A stretch of DNA of 64,000 bases. Source: Rotaria sp. Silwood1 (lineage: Eukaryota > Rotifera > Eurotatoria > Philodinida > Philodinidae). The stretch's first letter is position 1. Each line of letters opens with the position of its first letter. Shown here one piece after another: positions 12,005 to 23,729 of the stretch. The position numbers and the translations under genes are program-made. Location of the stretch: NCBI GenBank assembly GCA_905250075.1, contig CAJNOP010000003.1, positions 273,507 to 337,506 of the forward strand, written 5' to 3'. The notes under the pieces were generated by a model that had not been told where the DNA came from, searched no databases, and worked only from the letters and a program-made list of their open reading frames with translations.

Positions 12005-14169
12005 GAAATACTAAATTTATCTTAAAAAAGAAGACATTTGAATACGTATAGAAAAAATAATATTGTAAATTTACTTGTAATTGTTTTAACAATAGAATAT
12101 AGTTAAAAAAATTTTAGCATAACAATAAAAAATGAAAAATCTAAAAAGAAAATATATATCTATGTATGTATTTCAATCGACATTGAAAACTTTCTCACTA
12201 TCGAATGTATAAGACAAAACAATAAAATTTTTTTCTGTTGAAACTTTTTATCAATGGATATCTATATACACCAATAGATAAGTGCATAATGTAAAGACTT
12301 AACAAAGCGTCATCTACTTTTTTATCATATAGAAAACTAGGCTAAAAAAGAAAGACCTTGAAGGTCAAGCTTTATTTCGTCATTGTTTTTTTTCTTTTCA
12401 TTCATTTATTGTTTATAATATATCTTCGATAGAGGTCGATAAATAAAGATCAAATATAGAATAATTAGTTTTTTTAATGAAAATTGATATCAATGAAGAA
12501 GAATCTAGTGTTTAAATTTCATCGATTTTTATTGAACTACTTATACAAGCAAATGAATTGATATATTATCAATTTGTTGAAGAAAAGCTTATTCCAATTT
12601 TATTAATTGCATGCTCACATTTACTATTCAAGATTATATAATCAATTAGAATGAATCACAATTATGCTGAAGAAACTTTGGTAGGCATATTGATGTCATC
12701 AGTCTTGATTATAAGAGCATCAATTGATAATACAATGAGCTATTCCGTTGAATACTCTGTTGTCATAGAAAATTAATAATTAGTTTTTTTTTAGCAATGT
12801 AGAGTATTACTCTTCTAATGCTCTCTTATTCAAATAAATACCTACGGTGCATTCGAATCTAAAACTGACGATATAGAACTTGGTCACTAAATTCTAGTTA
12901 TTGATTGTAGAACATTGGAGAGACATTAATAGAAAACTACTACAAACAATTCATTCAGTTTAAACTTTACAATCAAAGTCATCATAGCTGAAATAGATTG
13001 ACTGATCTTATATGTATGTTTAAAATTTCATACAATATTATTAGTGGACAATACAAAATAAGTATGGTCGTAGTCTTAGCAAGCTCTAAGTCGACATGTT
13101 TGGGTTTCTAGTATCAACAACTATGTTCTATTAAGACTTTCTCTTTTGGTAAAGCAAAACTGGAAATTTCGATATGGGGAAATCATCGACTTCGTGCGAT
13201 ATTTTGTTTTCGAGAATGTGCTGTCCTATGAATATCTATCAGAAACAAATAAAAAACTGCTAAAATTCTCTTCATATCGCGATTGTCTACAAGAGTATAA
13301 AAAGTTGGATATTTTCCGGAAGAAAACCCTGCTATTCTCTACCAAATCAATAATTTCAACATAAACATACTCTACATCTTTCGAAAAGCCGACTTAGAAC
13401 TTTTCAAGAGCGCACCGGTTCTTCAGTGAGACACTATTTTCTCGGCTCTCATATTAGATAAAACACTGATCAGCAGATATGAACGAACTTTTTTCTAAAC
13501 ACCAACCATCTACATCTTTCTTTAATGTTTATTCGAATGATTTTTTAACAGCCAGAAAAAAAAAACAACAAGAAATATAGAGAAAGAATAAAGTCACAGG
13601 TTTATGTATGTATACAGATATATATATATATATATATAACAACATTTAGGACATAATCAACACAAGAAGACAAAAAACAATGAACATAAGAAAGAAAACT
13701 ATTGAATATCTTCATAGAAGAAATTCAATAATAAACAGTGAACAGAAAAAAAAAGGAAACAGATAGCAATTCGTTTATTCTTTTCACACACACACACAGT
13801 TGTCTTTTTTTTTGGTTAAGAACAGAACGGATAGGAGTATCATATGTTTAAAAACAGTCTGTACATCAATTGATCAATGGCATTAATAAAGGAAGACGAA
13901 TAATAAACATAAAGAGTAATAAATTGAACAAAGAAAGATAAAAGAGTAAAATTCAGACACTCACACACACCCACACATATATCAGAACAAAGTTAAAATC
14001 TTATTATTATTATTTCCTTTCTTTATAATTCTCAGTGTATTTTTATTTTTTTGTTATCCGAATTCGACAAAGAAAAAAATAATTGATTACGTGGTTTGTT
14101 TTACATATATATATCGAGAGAGAGACAAAAATAAGTTAAGCAAGAAAGAAAACAAAAATATATAATTTA
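12005..14169. other. Spacer between WEE1 and UPF2, mostly UTR-like
   Basis: Both flanking genes run on the minus strand, so this interval is the 3'UTR of WEE1 plus the UPF2 promoter. About 13560-14169 is low-complexity (A-rich runs, a TA microsatellite at about 13619-13638, CACACA runs) and fits a WEE1 3'UTR. The plus-strand reading frame at 13146-13364 has no recognisable homology and no splice partners. I see no RNA gene. Confidence 0.5.
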
Positions 14170-17159
14170 TTACGATACTGATGTTAGACGAAAATCACTG
14201 ACACTACTTGAACGTTGTAATGGTGATGATTCTCTATGAGATTTATTCATATCAACAGCACGGATTTGTGAACAAACACGTTCAAGTTCATTAGCTAAGA
14301 ACATATAATCGAGAAGTTTTCTAAAAAAAATCCAAAAACATATTGTTTTTTTTTGCTCTAGGAATAAAAGTTTTTTGTTTTTCTTACTTTGCTAAAATAG
14401 AATTTTTTCTTTGTTCTTCTTGTAATTCATCAAATAATTGATTTTTACTACGTTCACTAACTGGTGATACAATTGGATGTTCAGCTAATTCAGATGATGA
14501 TGGACGCTCATTTACATCAGGTTTTATCATTGTCTTTTAGAAAATTAAAAAAAAAAGAAAAAATAAGTTTTTAAAAAAAAGAAAGAATAGAAAATATTTA
14601 CGAGAAGTAAATCATTAAATACATCAGAACAATGTTTTATTTGTGGTAATTTTCCATCACGTATACGATCCCATTCATCACCATTTTTAGGAAGTGTACT
14701 ATTTGTACCCTAAAAAACAAATACAAATAATCATACCGTACCTTTTTTTGTAATTGGAAGTGTTATGTGAATATGTATAAAATTACAGAGTTACTACAGA
14801 AATCGACAATATAATATAGAATCTATATTCAATTTCAATTTAACACAGTGGGAAATTATGTTAATATTCCAAAATTCTCTTATGTGTAAAAGCAATTTTG
14901 ATATCTGAGGAATAAACGCTCAGAAAACCAAACCATTCGAGACTTTTGTACAACTTACTAGTACTCATTAACTGAACATTATCTCTATCGAAATGAGATT
15001 TGACATCCAGACAAGTTTCCTCATTGGTTATGTATTAAACAAACGTATATAGCAATGTCTCATTTTTTTCTATTTAAATAACGAGGAAATACACGGCACG
15101 CTTGTAAGATCTTAGTGAACAACATCTAACATATAGAAAAGATTTTGTGATCATGACCTATTTCTGTAGAAGATCGAACGCTATCAATGAATTTTGGGTT
15201 TAGGGCCCAACATTTACAGAAAGACTATATTTGCGAATTTTTACTTGAAATTTTGTTCATATAAAGACGCTAATGAGACTACTTTATATAAAAATATTTC
15301 ATATTTTCGAACAAAATCTTTCCAAGATATGAAGATATTCATAGAAAAGTGCTTATATCTTAAAAATTTCAAATCTTGAAGAGATTTCTTCCTACAACTT
15401 TGTATCTAAACTAATCTAATTGAAGCATTCATGTCAACAAACCTTTATATCAAAATTTGAATATATGTGACCTTTCTCTTATTATCCTTCGTTAGAAAGA
15501 ACTATTCATGCATGACACAAACAATTCCTCAATAAAAGAATTTGTTGCTAAAACTTACTAAGCATTTTTTTTTCATTAAAACTTTTCTAATCTTTTTAAA
15601 GAATCTATCTCTATTTTATATAATTTTATAAATTCTTACTGCAACAAATATTGTAAGTGCCAATGAAAAAACATCTGCTTTTGGTAAATATTGATATTTT
15701 TGTTGAAGAACTTCTCTTGCTAAATATCTTGAATCACCTTCTTCAACAAATGGATCATATATATCAGTAACATGTCCTAAATCACCAATTTTATAAATAA
15801 TATTTTTTTCTTCAAATAATTCATCATTTATTGATATAAATATATTATCAGGTTTAATATCTAAATGAACTAAATTTTTCGAATGTATAAATGCTAAACC
15901 ATTAGCTATATGTAATAAAATTTTTCGTAAAACTTTTTCATCCATATAACAATGTCGATGATGATTATCACGTATACGTTCAGCTAAATTTCCACCTAAC
16001 AAAGAAAAAAAAAACGAAAATTCACACATTCAACATTAAAATTAAGTGTGAATAACACATATGTTTCACATATGTGATTTATAATCTAAATACTCACCAT
16101 TACAAAATTCACTTTGAATATACATATGATCATCTTCTGCCCATGCTGAGTAATATTGAAGAATATTTGGATGTTTTAGTACAGCTTGTGCACATACTTC
16201 TTTCCAAGCAAGCATTCTATTATGAAAAGAATAAATTTGTTTTTTGAAGAGAAATTGGAAATAAATTAATATAACATACTCAAATGAACTACCAGCTATA
16301 GGACGTTTTGATTTTTTAATTGCATATGCACAACCATCAAGACGATTAACACATAAATAAACATTACCAAATTCACCTGAACCAAGTAATGATTGAGTAT
16401 GAAATTCTTCATTAAAACGATGTACATTACATTGTTTTAATGCTAAACGCTATTTGATAACAAAAAAAAAAAAAAGAGAATTAAAAAAAATTTTTTGTGA
16501 TTTTTTTTTTTTTTATAATACTTTTTTTCTTCGATAATTTTCTTCAAGATTGTCTTCATCAAAAAGTCTAAAAAAATACAATGAAAAAAATAATTTGAAA
16601 TTTTTTTTTGAAATTTTTTGATTTTTACACTTGTTTTAATGATGAACGTTTACGTTTTTGTGGTTTTTTTCTTTCATTTGTTGAATTTAATGTCATAAAC
16701 GGATTGACATTACATTCCTAAATAGAAAATTAAGTTTTTGTATTTTTTTGTTTTTTTATATTCGAATTATCTTACTCGACGTATTGGTACTGGTGTTGAT
16801 TTATTAAATAATGGTGAACAATTTTTTAATGTTTGTCGTTTAAGACGTTTTATTGAAAGATGATTTTCTTGTTGACAAACATTAACATCAATCATTTGTA
16901 ATTTTCGATTTACTGATAATGGTGTTTGTTGTAATGTTGTTCTTATAACAACTGTATGATGTGATGATGGTGGTGTACGTGTTGTTAAACGAGCTAATGC
17001 TGTTGTTATTATATGATTAGATGATTTTGAATTTCGTATATGTATATCATTATCAGTAATATCATCATCAACAAATAATTTTCTTGGTCGAAGATATAAT
17101 GGTGATGATTTATCTGTTGAATAATGATGAGATGATGATGATGATGATGATTTAGGCAT
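14170..17159 (-). CDS. WEE1: WEE1-type inhibitory CDK kinase
   Basis: Nuclear kinase that phosphorylates CDK1 on its inhibitory tyrosine and delays entry into mitosis. Nine exons sum to 522 aa: 17159-16776, 16717-16629, 16567-16522, 16449-16280, 16216-16098, 15995-15640, 14709-14602, 14533-14388 and 14320-14170. The N-terminus is disordered and Ser/His/Thr-rich and holds an NPF motif followed by a basic stretch (QKRKR). The kinase domain has a glycine loop GSGEFG (about 196-201), catalytic Lys (about 218) in YAIKKSK, HLDIKPDN (about 313-320), and DLG in place of DFG (about 341-343), a WEE-family hallmark. GDLGHVT and EEGDSRYLA also match WEE1 rather than MYT1. A helical tail (ELERVCSQIRA) follows. 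The first ATG of the exon is used. The human protein is longer, mainly in the N-terminus. Confidence 0.93.
14886..15035. repeat. Relict arm of palindromic element in WEE1 intron
   Basis: This part of the 930-bp WEE1 intron (15639-14710) is similar to the right arm of the element at 48357-48960. Shared pieces include an AATTTTGAT-TCT block, AACCAAA-CATTC, and GAACAT-ATCTC-ATCGAAA, in the same order. It ends in CAAGTTTCCTCA, resembling the family terminus. I see no clear matching left arm or target duplication, so I call it a decayed half copy. Confidence 0.5.
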
Positions 17160-17460
17160 TTTATGATGAATAAATATCTGAAGAAGATTATAATAATAAA
17201 TAACTGATGAATAAAAGATATGAAATGAACGTAACGTGAAAAACGATCGACGACTATAAGAACAACGTAGATAGAGAGAAAGAAAACTCTACAGAGAGAA
17301 TGAATAGGCCGCGGATATTGAATGAATACGATTGGTTAAATCACGTGGTAAAATGAAAGAGAGAAAAATAAAAAGAAACTTGGCTCTATTCTCTATCGGA
17401 TGATTATGATAAATTTTCAATAGAGAGATAAGATAAATTTTGCATGTGACAATACTTTTT
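17160..17460 (-). promoter_or_regulatory. Putative WEE1 upstream region
   Basis: This directly precedes the WEE1 start. On the minus strand it contains AACCAATC near 17331-17338, a CCAAT-box-like motif, and a small GC-rich island (GGCCGCGG, 17309-17316) unusual for this AT-rich DNA. The role is inferred from position and motif only. Confidence 0.3.
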
Positions 17461-20400
17461 TTTTCTTCTTGGCATTGATTTCAATTCAAAGATTGTGAAT
17501 GTCATACAATACTATCTAATATTTTCATTGTGTAGCGTAATCAGAATAAAAATGTTCATGCCTTAAGTTTCTTACTATCAAGATATTGAACTTTTATAGT
17601 ATTTTTAAAATGTATTCTGTGGTCATAGACAAAAAAAATGATGTTAGAAGTTTTCGACTAGGAAACTTAACATACAGACAAATCTTAACGAGTATAGTTT
17701 TAGATCTTTTTCTCTACTTTCATTCTGCAATAAGAATATCAAATCTACTAGTTTATATGAGTAATCTAAAAGAAACACGATTATCATAGTCAAATCTTGA
17801 GAGAGGAACAGCGATAAAAACTTATCTTTAAGGTCTATCCCTAAACAGAATTTTAAATAAATTTAAAAAATCAATTTTTGTTTTATCACGATATTCATTT
17901 AGAAAAAAACTATAAAAGTGTACTATCTTCGCTGCAATAAGCTGAAGGGCATCCACTCTTCATAACTTATGTGTATCTACATAATGCATATAGTCTAGAC
18001 TCAAAAAACAACTGATCAGTTGAAGAACTTCCCTCGTCAATCTCGTTGATTAAGACTTCTAATGAGGCGAAAAACTTTTATTAGTGCTCTTACTGAAAGC
18101 TCTCGCTGCTTTTCAAAAAAGAAACAAATGTTGATCTCGACAGTCGAAGACTATTTATATTTCAATCTTAAGCTATTATGAACATTTGAACAAAAAGAAT
18201 TTCAAATAGAAATTCAAAATTTTTTGCCGGTTCGTCTATATGATGTATACAACATCTTATTGGTTAATTGCTTCAGTCGAACACTAATTAGTTTAATCTT
18301 ACAATGCATAACGTTATATCTGGATGAGACTGTATATATATTCTATAGAAGTACTATTTTCTCTTTTGCTATTCTTATGAATTGTAAAGTCGTCTGGTAG
18401 AGTATTGTGATGTTTTTTTTTTCTTTGTTAGATAATTAGTCTTATATTTAACATAAATTGATACTTGTTCATTGCCGACAAAGAGTAAAGATCAAAACAT
18501 TAACTCACACATAGACAACGAAACAAAAAAAGAAGGGAGTGATGTTTAACCGGAAACATCTTTCACACAGTGTATACTCAATTTTCTCTTTCGTGTCACA
18601 AGTTATGTTAGATATATCGACTAATCAGTCCATAAGAGAGCCGACAACACCCATCTAATTGAATGGGTCATCGTCCTGTTTAAATGTTGATATCTCTTTC
18701 GTTTTTTGTTTTGTTTTATGAAGCTAATTGTTAACACATTGTTATATATCTATACCGATTTTTCTTTTCTTTGTTAATTAGAGAAAATACAACAACAACA
18801 ATGTCTAACAAGTTTTCAAAAATATTTGTTCTTTTAGATTTTTCGTTCATATGTATATATATATATAACGGATATTGTTCGTTAGAAAAAATGAAAATAA
18901 CAAAAACAATAATTGAGACAAATTTCATCCGCCCATAAATTGTATTCAGGCATGTCACAATATGAGTAGTCTGTCTTAAAAATAGGTCATTTGAAGTATG
19001 TGAGAAATTTCATAATAGATAGTGACTTTGCTTTTGCTGTTTTCTTTTCAATTATAGTAGCTTAACAATTTCTAGACAGTTGTTTGAGTATTGCCTGTCT
19101 TAATAGTAAGCCGTTAGATGAAAAATGTGTACTAATGTCAAAGAAAGTTGATTAATATTGTAAAAATTATTTGTCTGGAAAGGTGAATGAAAATTATCGA
19201 AAAAAAAAAACATCAATGATATGATTCAAATGAGAAGAGAACTGTTGATCTTGTTGTAATTGTCTATCACAAGTTGAACAATGATGCGCTCAAGTTATAC
19301 AATAGAAGAAAATAAAGAAAAAGACGTTTATTTTATTGACATCTAAAAATATCGTTTCATGTTTGTAATAATATCCATAGATTTCAACTTCAATTAAATG
19401 ACAAGAAATATTATGTTGATCATAGATCATTAAAATGGATGCTTTGATAGCGATGTATAAATTTTATTTTTATGTCCCATTCGTCTGCAATAATACTTAA
19501 TTAGAAGTAATAGAAATACTCTTAATAATGATATTGTATATATCGCTTCGAATCAATCATTATATTTATTATAAATAGTTTGATTTAAGATATGAATTAA
19601 TCTTATGTTGTCTATTTCATAGAAACAAATCATGAACAATACAAGTATAATGAAACTTGCATTGGTACCTATGTTCTTTCCCCTAATCTTAGACATTGTT
19701 ATTACAGTTCCCAATGATTATTATTACTTCTTCTAAATGGAAACATGTGTATTTTTTTTTTTCGTTTGTTCGCTTCATAATTTCTTGCTACTGTACTAAA
19801 ACTGTTGTTCGTTCTTTTTAAATTTATTCCAATTAGCACTTTTCTTGTGTGAGTATTTACTTTTCGTTGAAGTGGAGATCCTCATACTGACCCATACTAC
19901 ATATTTGCTGATTTCTCTTTTTCCAAATAATCAATGAAAAGTAAATTCTCATACAAGAAAAGAACTAATTTGAATATATTTTTTATGTAATCAATGGGCA
20001 GTAAATCGCATGACAAATTCAGGAATGAAGTGACAGTCACTTTTCCCTTTTGAAATTCATGTTGACTATATCCTAAGTATCATTGGATTTCTTTGAGATT
20101 TACGACGAAATAGTATGTATTTCTTACTATTTCAAAGTTGTAGTGTTTATATTCAAAAATAAACGATTCAAGAGTAGGGTAATAGCTTATGTGTATATAT
20201 ATGCTCTACGTAGTGTTATTATTTGTATTAAATATTCTTTCTCTTCTTCCATATAACTTCTGTTCTTCTCAGATAGCTGTTAAGCGTTTGTAGAGTTTAG
20301 TGTTGAAATAACTAACGATCGGTCATGCTGACATAGTTCATTAGTGCTCGTTTTTCTCGATAATCAAGGTTTCTTTTGCAAATTTATACAATGCTATCGA

Positions 20401-20837
20401 TAACAACAGTCACAGATGATCAAAGTTATTTTAACAGTACAGTTGATACAACCATATCTTCAAAGTACTAGATGTGAAAGTCATCTGAATGAACTATTTA
20501 TGATGCATGTGTATTCCCTGATTGAGATTAATATCGAATAACTCATCAACAGCTTCTCGACAAAAAAATAGAAAAGCTAAAAATTCTAGTTGTTTGGTTT
20601 CTTAGTTGTTTTTTGTTTTCATAAACCGCAGCATGTGTTAGAACAGTTGATAATAGAAAAATCATCACGAAAACTGTCTATAAATTTTTGTCATCTACCA
20701 TCCTCTTCAGCGTTTTCTGTATTCGCCACTTATTACAATGTCGTATATTAAATGAAATATTTCATTAATTAATGATAACAACGGTGATAATGGTTCATGA
20801 CAATATGGATCAGCTGAAAAATCAAATATTTCACTTA
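17461..20837. other. Divergent spacer, part 1
   Basis: No coding exon was recognised. About 17830-18036 is similar to one arm of the palindromic element family and ends CTTCCCTCG followed by TCA. The block GACTCAAAA before the end and the ATCTACATAATGCATATAGTCTAG stretch resemble the copy ending at 62530. The rest is unstructured AT-rich sequence. The short frames at 17586-17789 and 18731-18958 look like chance. Confidence 0.4.
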
Positions 20838-22434
20838 CGAGGAAACCTATCCAACTGATAACCTTCGTTTGAGCTCATATTTTGCCCATAAGTAGGATCC
20901 AGTGAGATTAGACAAAGCCTAAAAGAATAAGTGCCATTAGGTCTTCCCCCCTCAAAGTTATAGTTGTTTTACTGAAATTTTAGCCGACGACAAGGTATGT
21001 ACAGAAAAATCGAATGACGATATTTCGACTTAAAATTTTGTTCATAGATAGGCCTACTTGTAACTAGAATGTTCTGGAAATTTCAGCTGAAAAGAATGTT
21101 CCCTTCATGAGATATTGCATTTCTAAAAAAACATGAGATTGTCGAATCTATGTGGGATATAAGTGATTTTTGGAAATGCAATATCTCATGAAGGGAACAT
21201 TCTTTTCAGCTGAAATTTCCAGAACATTCTAGTTACAAGTAGACCTATCTATGGACAAAATTTCAAGTCGAAATATCGTCATTCGACTCTTCTATACATA
21301 CCTTGTCGTAGGCTACAATTTCAGTAAAACAACTATACAGGGTGTCTCATAAGTTGTGGCAGATTTTTTTAAATCTAATTTTTGATGATAATGAATACAA
21401 ATTAAACTCAAACTTATACATATGACACGGCTTAGCATGTACTTTTATTTCATATATTTTATTTGGATTAGATCATTGAATATACAAGAAAATAAACAAA
21501 TTCAATGAACATACCCTCCATTGACAAATATCAAAAGTCTGCATTTTTTCGCTACTTTGTTAGTTTTTTCTCCAATTACTATTCCTATGGGAGTAAGTTT
21601 TTACAAAAGAAATCACACATTCTGATAGCACTTGAAATGCTCTATGATATTATGTATTAATACAGTGTCTTAAATTTAAGTAGCGAAAAAAAATGCAAAT
21701 TTTTTGGGCTAGTCGATTCGGAGTATATTCATTGTATTCAATTTTATTTCAATCTATAAACGCAAGAAAATAAGTAAATAGACAGGGTGATAGAGAATTT
21801 TAAGCTCTATCAGAATCTATAGTTACTTTTTCATACAGATCATTCTATACGGATGAAAAATTTTTAAAACTAGTTTTGATGACGAAGGAAAGATCAAGTC
21901 TGGGAATCTGGACATGAGGGTGCCTTCGTTGTCTTCAATTTATTTTGGTAATGAAAAGGTCAAAACTAAAACCTAATTCTACAGAATGATAGAAAACTCC
22001 GCGAGCTTTCAGAATATGTAATTAGTTTTAAAATAACTTATTTTTATAGTGACAATATATGAGAAATACAGAGTGAAACTTTTGTCGGGGTATATATATT
22101 GTAACACATTGATGGTGTGCTTATTTTGCACATGTACCAATTTCTTTATTTTTTTGTATATCCAATGATTAAATTCAAATAAAATATATGAAATAAAAGT
22201 ACATGTTAAGTTGTATGATACGTGTAAGTTTGAGTTTGATTTGTATTCATTATCATCAAAAATTAGATTTAAAAAAATCTGCCACAACTTATGAGACACC
22301 CTGTAACTTTGGATGGAAGACCTAATGGAACTTATTCTTTTAGGCTTTGTCTAATCTCACTGGATCCTACTTATGGGCAAAATATGACGTCAAACGAAGG
22401 TTATCAGTTGGATAGGTTCCCTCGTTAGTTTGTA
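20838..22434. mobile_element. Palindromic TNA-flanked element, copy 2, interrupted
   Basis: The outer element starts CGAGGAAACCTATCC and ends in GGATAGGTTCCCTCG, flanked by TTA on both sides (20835-20837 and 22435-22437). Its arms pair almost perfectly over about 500 bp in total. Examples are AATGCAATATCTCATGAAGG with its complement around a central loop near 21135-21170, and AAGCCTAAAAGAATAAG with CTTATTCTTTTAGGCTT. A second element is inserted at 21338-22303. Removing it and one TA leaves about 629 bp, close to the 620- and 604-bp sister copies. Confidence 0.85.
21338..22303. mobile_element. Tc1/mariner-like non-autonomous element
   Basis: The terminal inverted repeats begin CAGGGTGTCTCATAAGTTGT and extend about 80-90 bp inward with few mismatches, ending ...GACACCCTG. 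TA flanks both sides (21336-21337 and 22304-22305), as expected for the Tc1/mariner/IS630 superfamily. No transposase frame is present; the 96-aa minus-strand frame at 22009-22299 is mostly terminal-repeat sequence. A second internal inverted repeat (GTAGCGAAAAAA-type arms near 21541-21555 and 21678-21700) may be a further nested remnant. Confidence 0.85.
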
Positions 22435-22437
22435 TAT

Positions 22438-23729
22438 TCAATATTTGAGAACGAGAAAAAAGAAATAGAAGAATATTCAAATGATTATCACAATAAAAGT
22501 ATTAAACGAAAATCCAAAAAATTTGACTCAATAAAACTTGATAACTCATATTTAGGTAAATTATACAGCAAGTTTCATCAAATTTGCATACATGGAGACT
22601 AAAACAATCGTACAGAACTTTGTGAATTAAAGCGAAGTTTTATATTAATCAAATATTCATATGAAGAGCACAAAGAATAATCTCTAGTTACTGAAAAACA
22701 AATAGTAAAGAAGTTTATTTTCCAAATCCTTTTTTGTTTTCGTTTGATCGTAAAATATATAACATCTCCTATAGATAAACACTTTTCAAAAGTCCCAATA
22801 CTGTTCATGTAAGAGAAATTTCACCATATTTTAAAATTAATCCATGAGAATACTTTGTTCTTAAATCCCTAACGACTGTTTGTCTCATGTCATTGATCCG
22901 ATAGCATGCTGGCTAAGTTATGACATACACCTGTCCTCGTTGCTACTATGTTGTCACTCAGTATGTGAAAAAATTTCAAGTAATTGCACGTAAGAACTCT
23001 GCATCCAGTCAGCCTTTTATTCAATGCTGCAGCTAGTATTAGTTGTAGAGAAAATATCAAACAAACTAATCTGCTACTAGGCAGCATTCCATAGAACAAA
23101 ATAGCCGATAAGCACCATGTATTCTTCTTTCTGTCTACTTTGTTGTTTCTATTTATTCTTTAAACAACGTATACCATATGCTGTCGATATTTCCTTTAGT
23201 CATATCTATATATGTTTGATTAAACAATACTTTCGGTAACCATGACATTTTAAAGTCAAGGTCATATTAAAAAGAAAATGCAAGCTAATATCAATACTAT
23301 ACATATATGAATGGCATATGTTTTTCAATTGTGAATATCATAATTCGTTTATTATAGAACTTCACACTTTCTTACGACCTCTGTTATATTAGTTTTTGAT
23401 TTGAGAAATAGTATGTTGTTTTCTTTGATGAGTCACCAAGTCATCAGACCGATCGGTTTGTCGGTCGTCCAACCGGGCGCGTCGATTCTGCATAAGCATT
23501 TATGTTTTTTTTTTTTGTTTTGTTTATTTATTTCATCGTTTTTCAGAATTGTCTATTGTGGTAAAAAGAAAACAAATTAAAAAAAAATTAATGTTATTCA
23601 TTTATTATAGATAAAAATAAAATATTGAAATTAACTATCAAGCGAATTTCAAGAAACATACATTTTTTTATTGATCTTGTTCTATGTTTCATTTTTCATT
23701 ATTACACAAAATAAATTCAATAATTTACA
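22438..23729. other. Divergent spacer, part 2, and CNOT3 upstream region
   Basis: No gene recognised. Around 23447-23492 there is a short GC-rich patch (CGATCGG..CCGGGCGCGTCG) roughly 240 bp upstream of the CNOT3 start, possibly part of its promoter. The minus-strand frames at 22599-22808 and 22890-23099 have no recognisable family or splice context. Confidence 0.35.

Noticed and set aside
22009..22299. A 96-aa frame in the Tc1/mariner-like element
   Set aside because: It is largely terminal-repeat sequence and has no DDE-type transposase features.
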